From Diaphorobacter ruginosibacter (GTDB taxonomy: Bacteria; Pseudomonadota; Gammaproteobacteria; Burkholderiales; Burkholderiaceae_C): a stretch of 64,000 bases of DNA. A program made the position numbers and the translations under genes. Positions 62,799 through 64,000 of this stretch are shown here, piece by piece. Within the stretch, counting starts at the first letter, position 1. Each line of letters starts with the position of its first letter. Under the pieces are notes generated by a model. The model did not search any database and had not been told where the DNA came from. It saw only the letters and a program-made list of their open reading frames with translations. The DNA is taken from NCBI RefSeq assembly GCF_014395975.1, contig NZ_CP060714.1, forward strand, positions 3,038,001 to 3,102,000, read 5' to 3'.

Positions 62799-64000
62799 AT
62801 GCAGTCTGTCTTGACGCAAAAACGCCAAAAAAGAACACTTCTAAAAAGCCTGGTAGCAACTGTGCTTGCATGCTCATTGTGCATGGCATATGGTGCTGTC
62901 TACACCCCAGACAATTTCGCATCTACGGGCGGCACCAATCTTGAAACCTACGCAATGGTTAAGGACAGCTCAGGCCGTGTGGTTATCGGCGGAGCTTTCA
63001 CAACAGTACAAGGTCAAGCGGGCTATCAGGGGTTGGCGCGATTCAATGCAGATGACTCGTTGGATACCTCCCTCAAGGTGGCCACCAATTTATTTGTAAA
63101 AACTCTTGCAGTGCAGGCTGATGGGAAGATATTGATTGGTGGCGCTTTCACCGCCGTTATGCCGACAGGTGCTTCCACTTGGACACCCTTTTGGGGAATT
63201 GCCCGCCTAAATGCCGACGGCACGCTGGACGCCAGTTTCCAGAACGCGCCTGCAGGGAGAGTCAAGGCCAATGGCAATGTGCGCAGTATCGCTGTGCAGC
63301 CGGATGGCAAGATTGTCATCGTGGGCTATTTCAACGCCATCGACGGCACTCCTATCAATCGTATTGCGCGTCTAAATGTCAATGGCACCTTGGACACCAG
63401 CTTCAATGTGGGAACTGGGGCCAACGATGGCGTTGAGGATGTGAAGCTGCAAGCCGATGGCAAGATCGTGATTGCAGGATCGTTCACCCAGGTGCAAGGC
63501 ACCACCATTCGCGGAGTAGCGCGCTTGAACGCCGACGGCACGCTGGACACAACCTTTGTGCCAAATGCAAATGCACCATCGGCCCCTAATGGTTCTTCTG
63601 GTGGATTGTTCCCCGTGTACCAAATCGCAATCCAGGCGGACAACAAAATCGTGGTCAACGGGGGACCACTTAAATTTGCCGACGAGTGGCATCGCGGCGT
63701 GGTGCGGCTGAACGCCAATGGAACACCCGATACCGCCTTCAATCCATTCATCAATGATTGGGGCTACTCTATTGCACTGCAAACGGTAGGGAGTGAGGAG
63801 AAGATTCTCGCTGGCGGCCGCTTCACTGTAGTGGGGCAGCGTGATGTTGCGACCGATGCTACTGTCGGCACGGACGTTGTGCGATACGGCATTGCCCGCT
63901 TCAATGCCGATGGGACTGTGGACGCGGATTTCGATACGTCCAATGGCACCAATTTACCAGTATGGGCCGTGCTGCCCAATAGTGATGGCACGGTCTATTT
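62799..64000 (+). CDS. Delta-60-repeat surface protein, N-terminal part (cut by window edge)
   Basis: Starts at ATG 62799, with GGAG eight bases upstream, and stays open to the edge: 400 residues visible. Signal peptide MQSVLTQKRQKRTLLKSLVA to about CMAYGAVYT. Then a chain of delta-60 repeats of about 55-60 residues with the pattern ARLNADGTLDASF, VRSIAVQPDGKIVIVGYFNA, and the same again at least five times. Such repeats form beta-propeller or beta-solenoid-like surface proteins. The C-terminus is outside the window; its company suggests an IPTL-CTERM tail, but this is not seen. Confidence 0.88.
   Translation, partial: MQSVLTQKRQKRTLLKSLVATVLACSLCMAYGAVYTPDNFASTGGTNLETYAMVKDSSGRVVIGGAFTTVQGQAGYQGLARFNADDSLDTSLKVATNLFVKTLAVQADGKILIGGAFTAVMPTGASTWTPFWGIARLNADGTLDASFQNAPAGRVKANGNVRSIAVQPDGKIVIVGYFNAIDGTPINRIARLNVNGTLDTSFNVGTGANDGVEDVKLQADGKIVIAGSFTQVQGTTIRGVARLNADGTLDTTFVPNANAPSAPNGSSGGLFPVYQIAIQADNKIVVNGGPLKFADEWHRGVVRLNANGTPDTAFNPFINDWGYSIALQTVGSEEKILAGGRFTVVGQRDVATDATVGTDVVRYGIARFNADGTVDADFDTSNGTNLPVWAVLPNSDGTVY

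Noticed and set aside
1..64000. Exosortase, cas genes, restriction-modification or other named defence systems, and intact tRNA/rRNA genes
   Set aside because: Looked for characteristic motifs and saw none. The surface-protein sorting enzyme must be elsewhere.

Overview
The window looks like a chromosome segment of a Burkholderiales betaproteobacterium, most likely Comamonadaceae (Comamonas/Delftia-like). The evidence is the N-terminus of a Gram-negative porin at the left edge, high-GC housekeeping-type genes (MocR regulator, LysE exporter, SLC13 transporter), and above all many secreted proteins ending in an IPTL-CTERM-type sorting tail (a VPTL/VPxL motif, one hydrophobic helix, then an Arg-rich end). 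No rRNA, intact tRNA or CRISPR array was found.

Layout. 0-3.3 kb: porin (cut by the edge), a MocR-type regulator and a divergent LysE-family exporter. 3.5-11.5 kb: a decayed prophage with virion-protein fragments, interleaved with a GNAT, a CTERM protein, a secreted unknown, an HslV-like Ntn-hydrolase and a small membrane protein. 11.5-15.9 kb: a small integrative element (P4-type integrase, DUF3987 protein, AlpA regulator, inovirus-Gp2/YfjJ-like protein) resembling the core of E. coli CP4-57. 16-17.5 kb: an intact-looking IS3-family element. 17.8-25.3 kb: an orphan sensor kinase, a MerR/SDR divergent pair, an SLC13 transporter preceded by a strong RNA hairpin, a GNAT and IS debris. 26.7-34.2 kb: three CTERM surface proteins. 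34.3-42.7 kb: phage lysis-gene remnants and a nested stack of insertion sequences (IS3- and IS5-family elements inside an IS2-like element), then small phage-type genes and an IS110 remnant.

43.5-48.2 kb is the most intriguing part: a tightly packed five-gene operon on the minus strand (SapC-like, GNAT, fatty-acyl-AMP ligase, acyl carrier protein, cytochrome P450). Its logic is activation of an acid, loading on the carrier protein, oxidation by the P450 and transfer by the GNAT; the product is unknown. It lies just downstream of two more CTERM surface proteins (48.3-53.3 kb). 54-57.4 kb is an IS graveyard (IS110, IS5, IS2-like, IS66 fragments). 57.4-61.8 kb holds a giant DUF11-repeat CTERM protein with one frameshift, and 62.8-64 kb the start of a delta-60-repeat protein that runs off the right edge.

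Seven proteins with a visible CTERM tail, plus one likely eighth, in 64 kb suggest a surface-protein repertoire processed by an exosortase (XrtH type) encoded elsewhere. Several share or shuffle domains. The dense IS and phage remnants suggest that this is a plastic, repeatedly invaded region.
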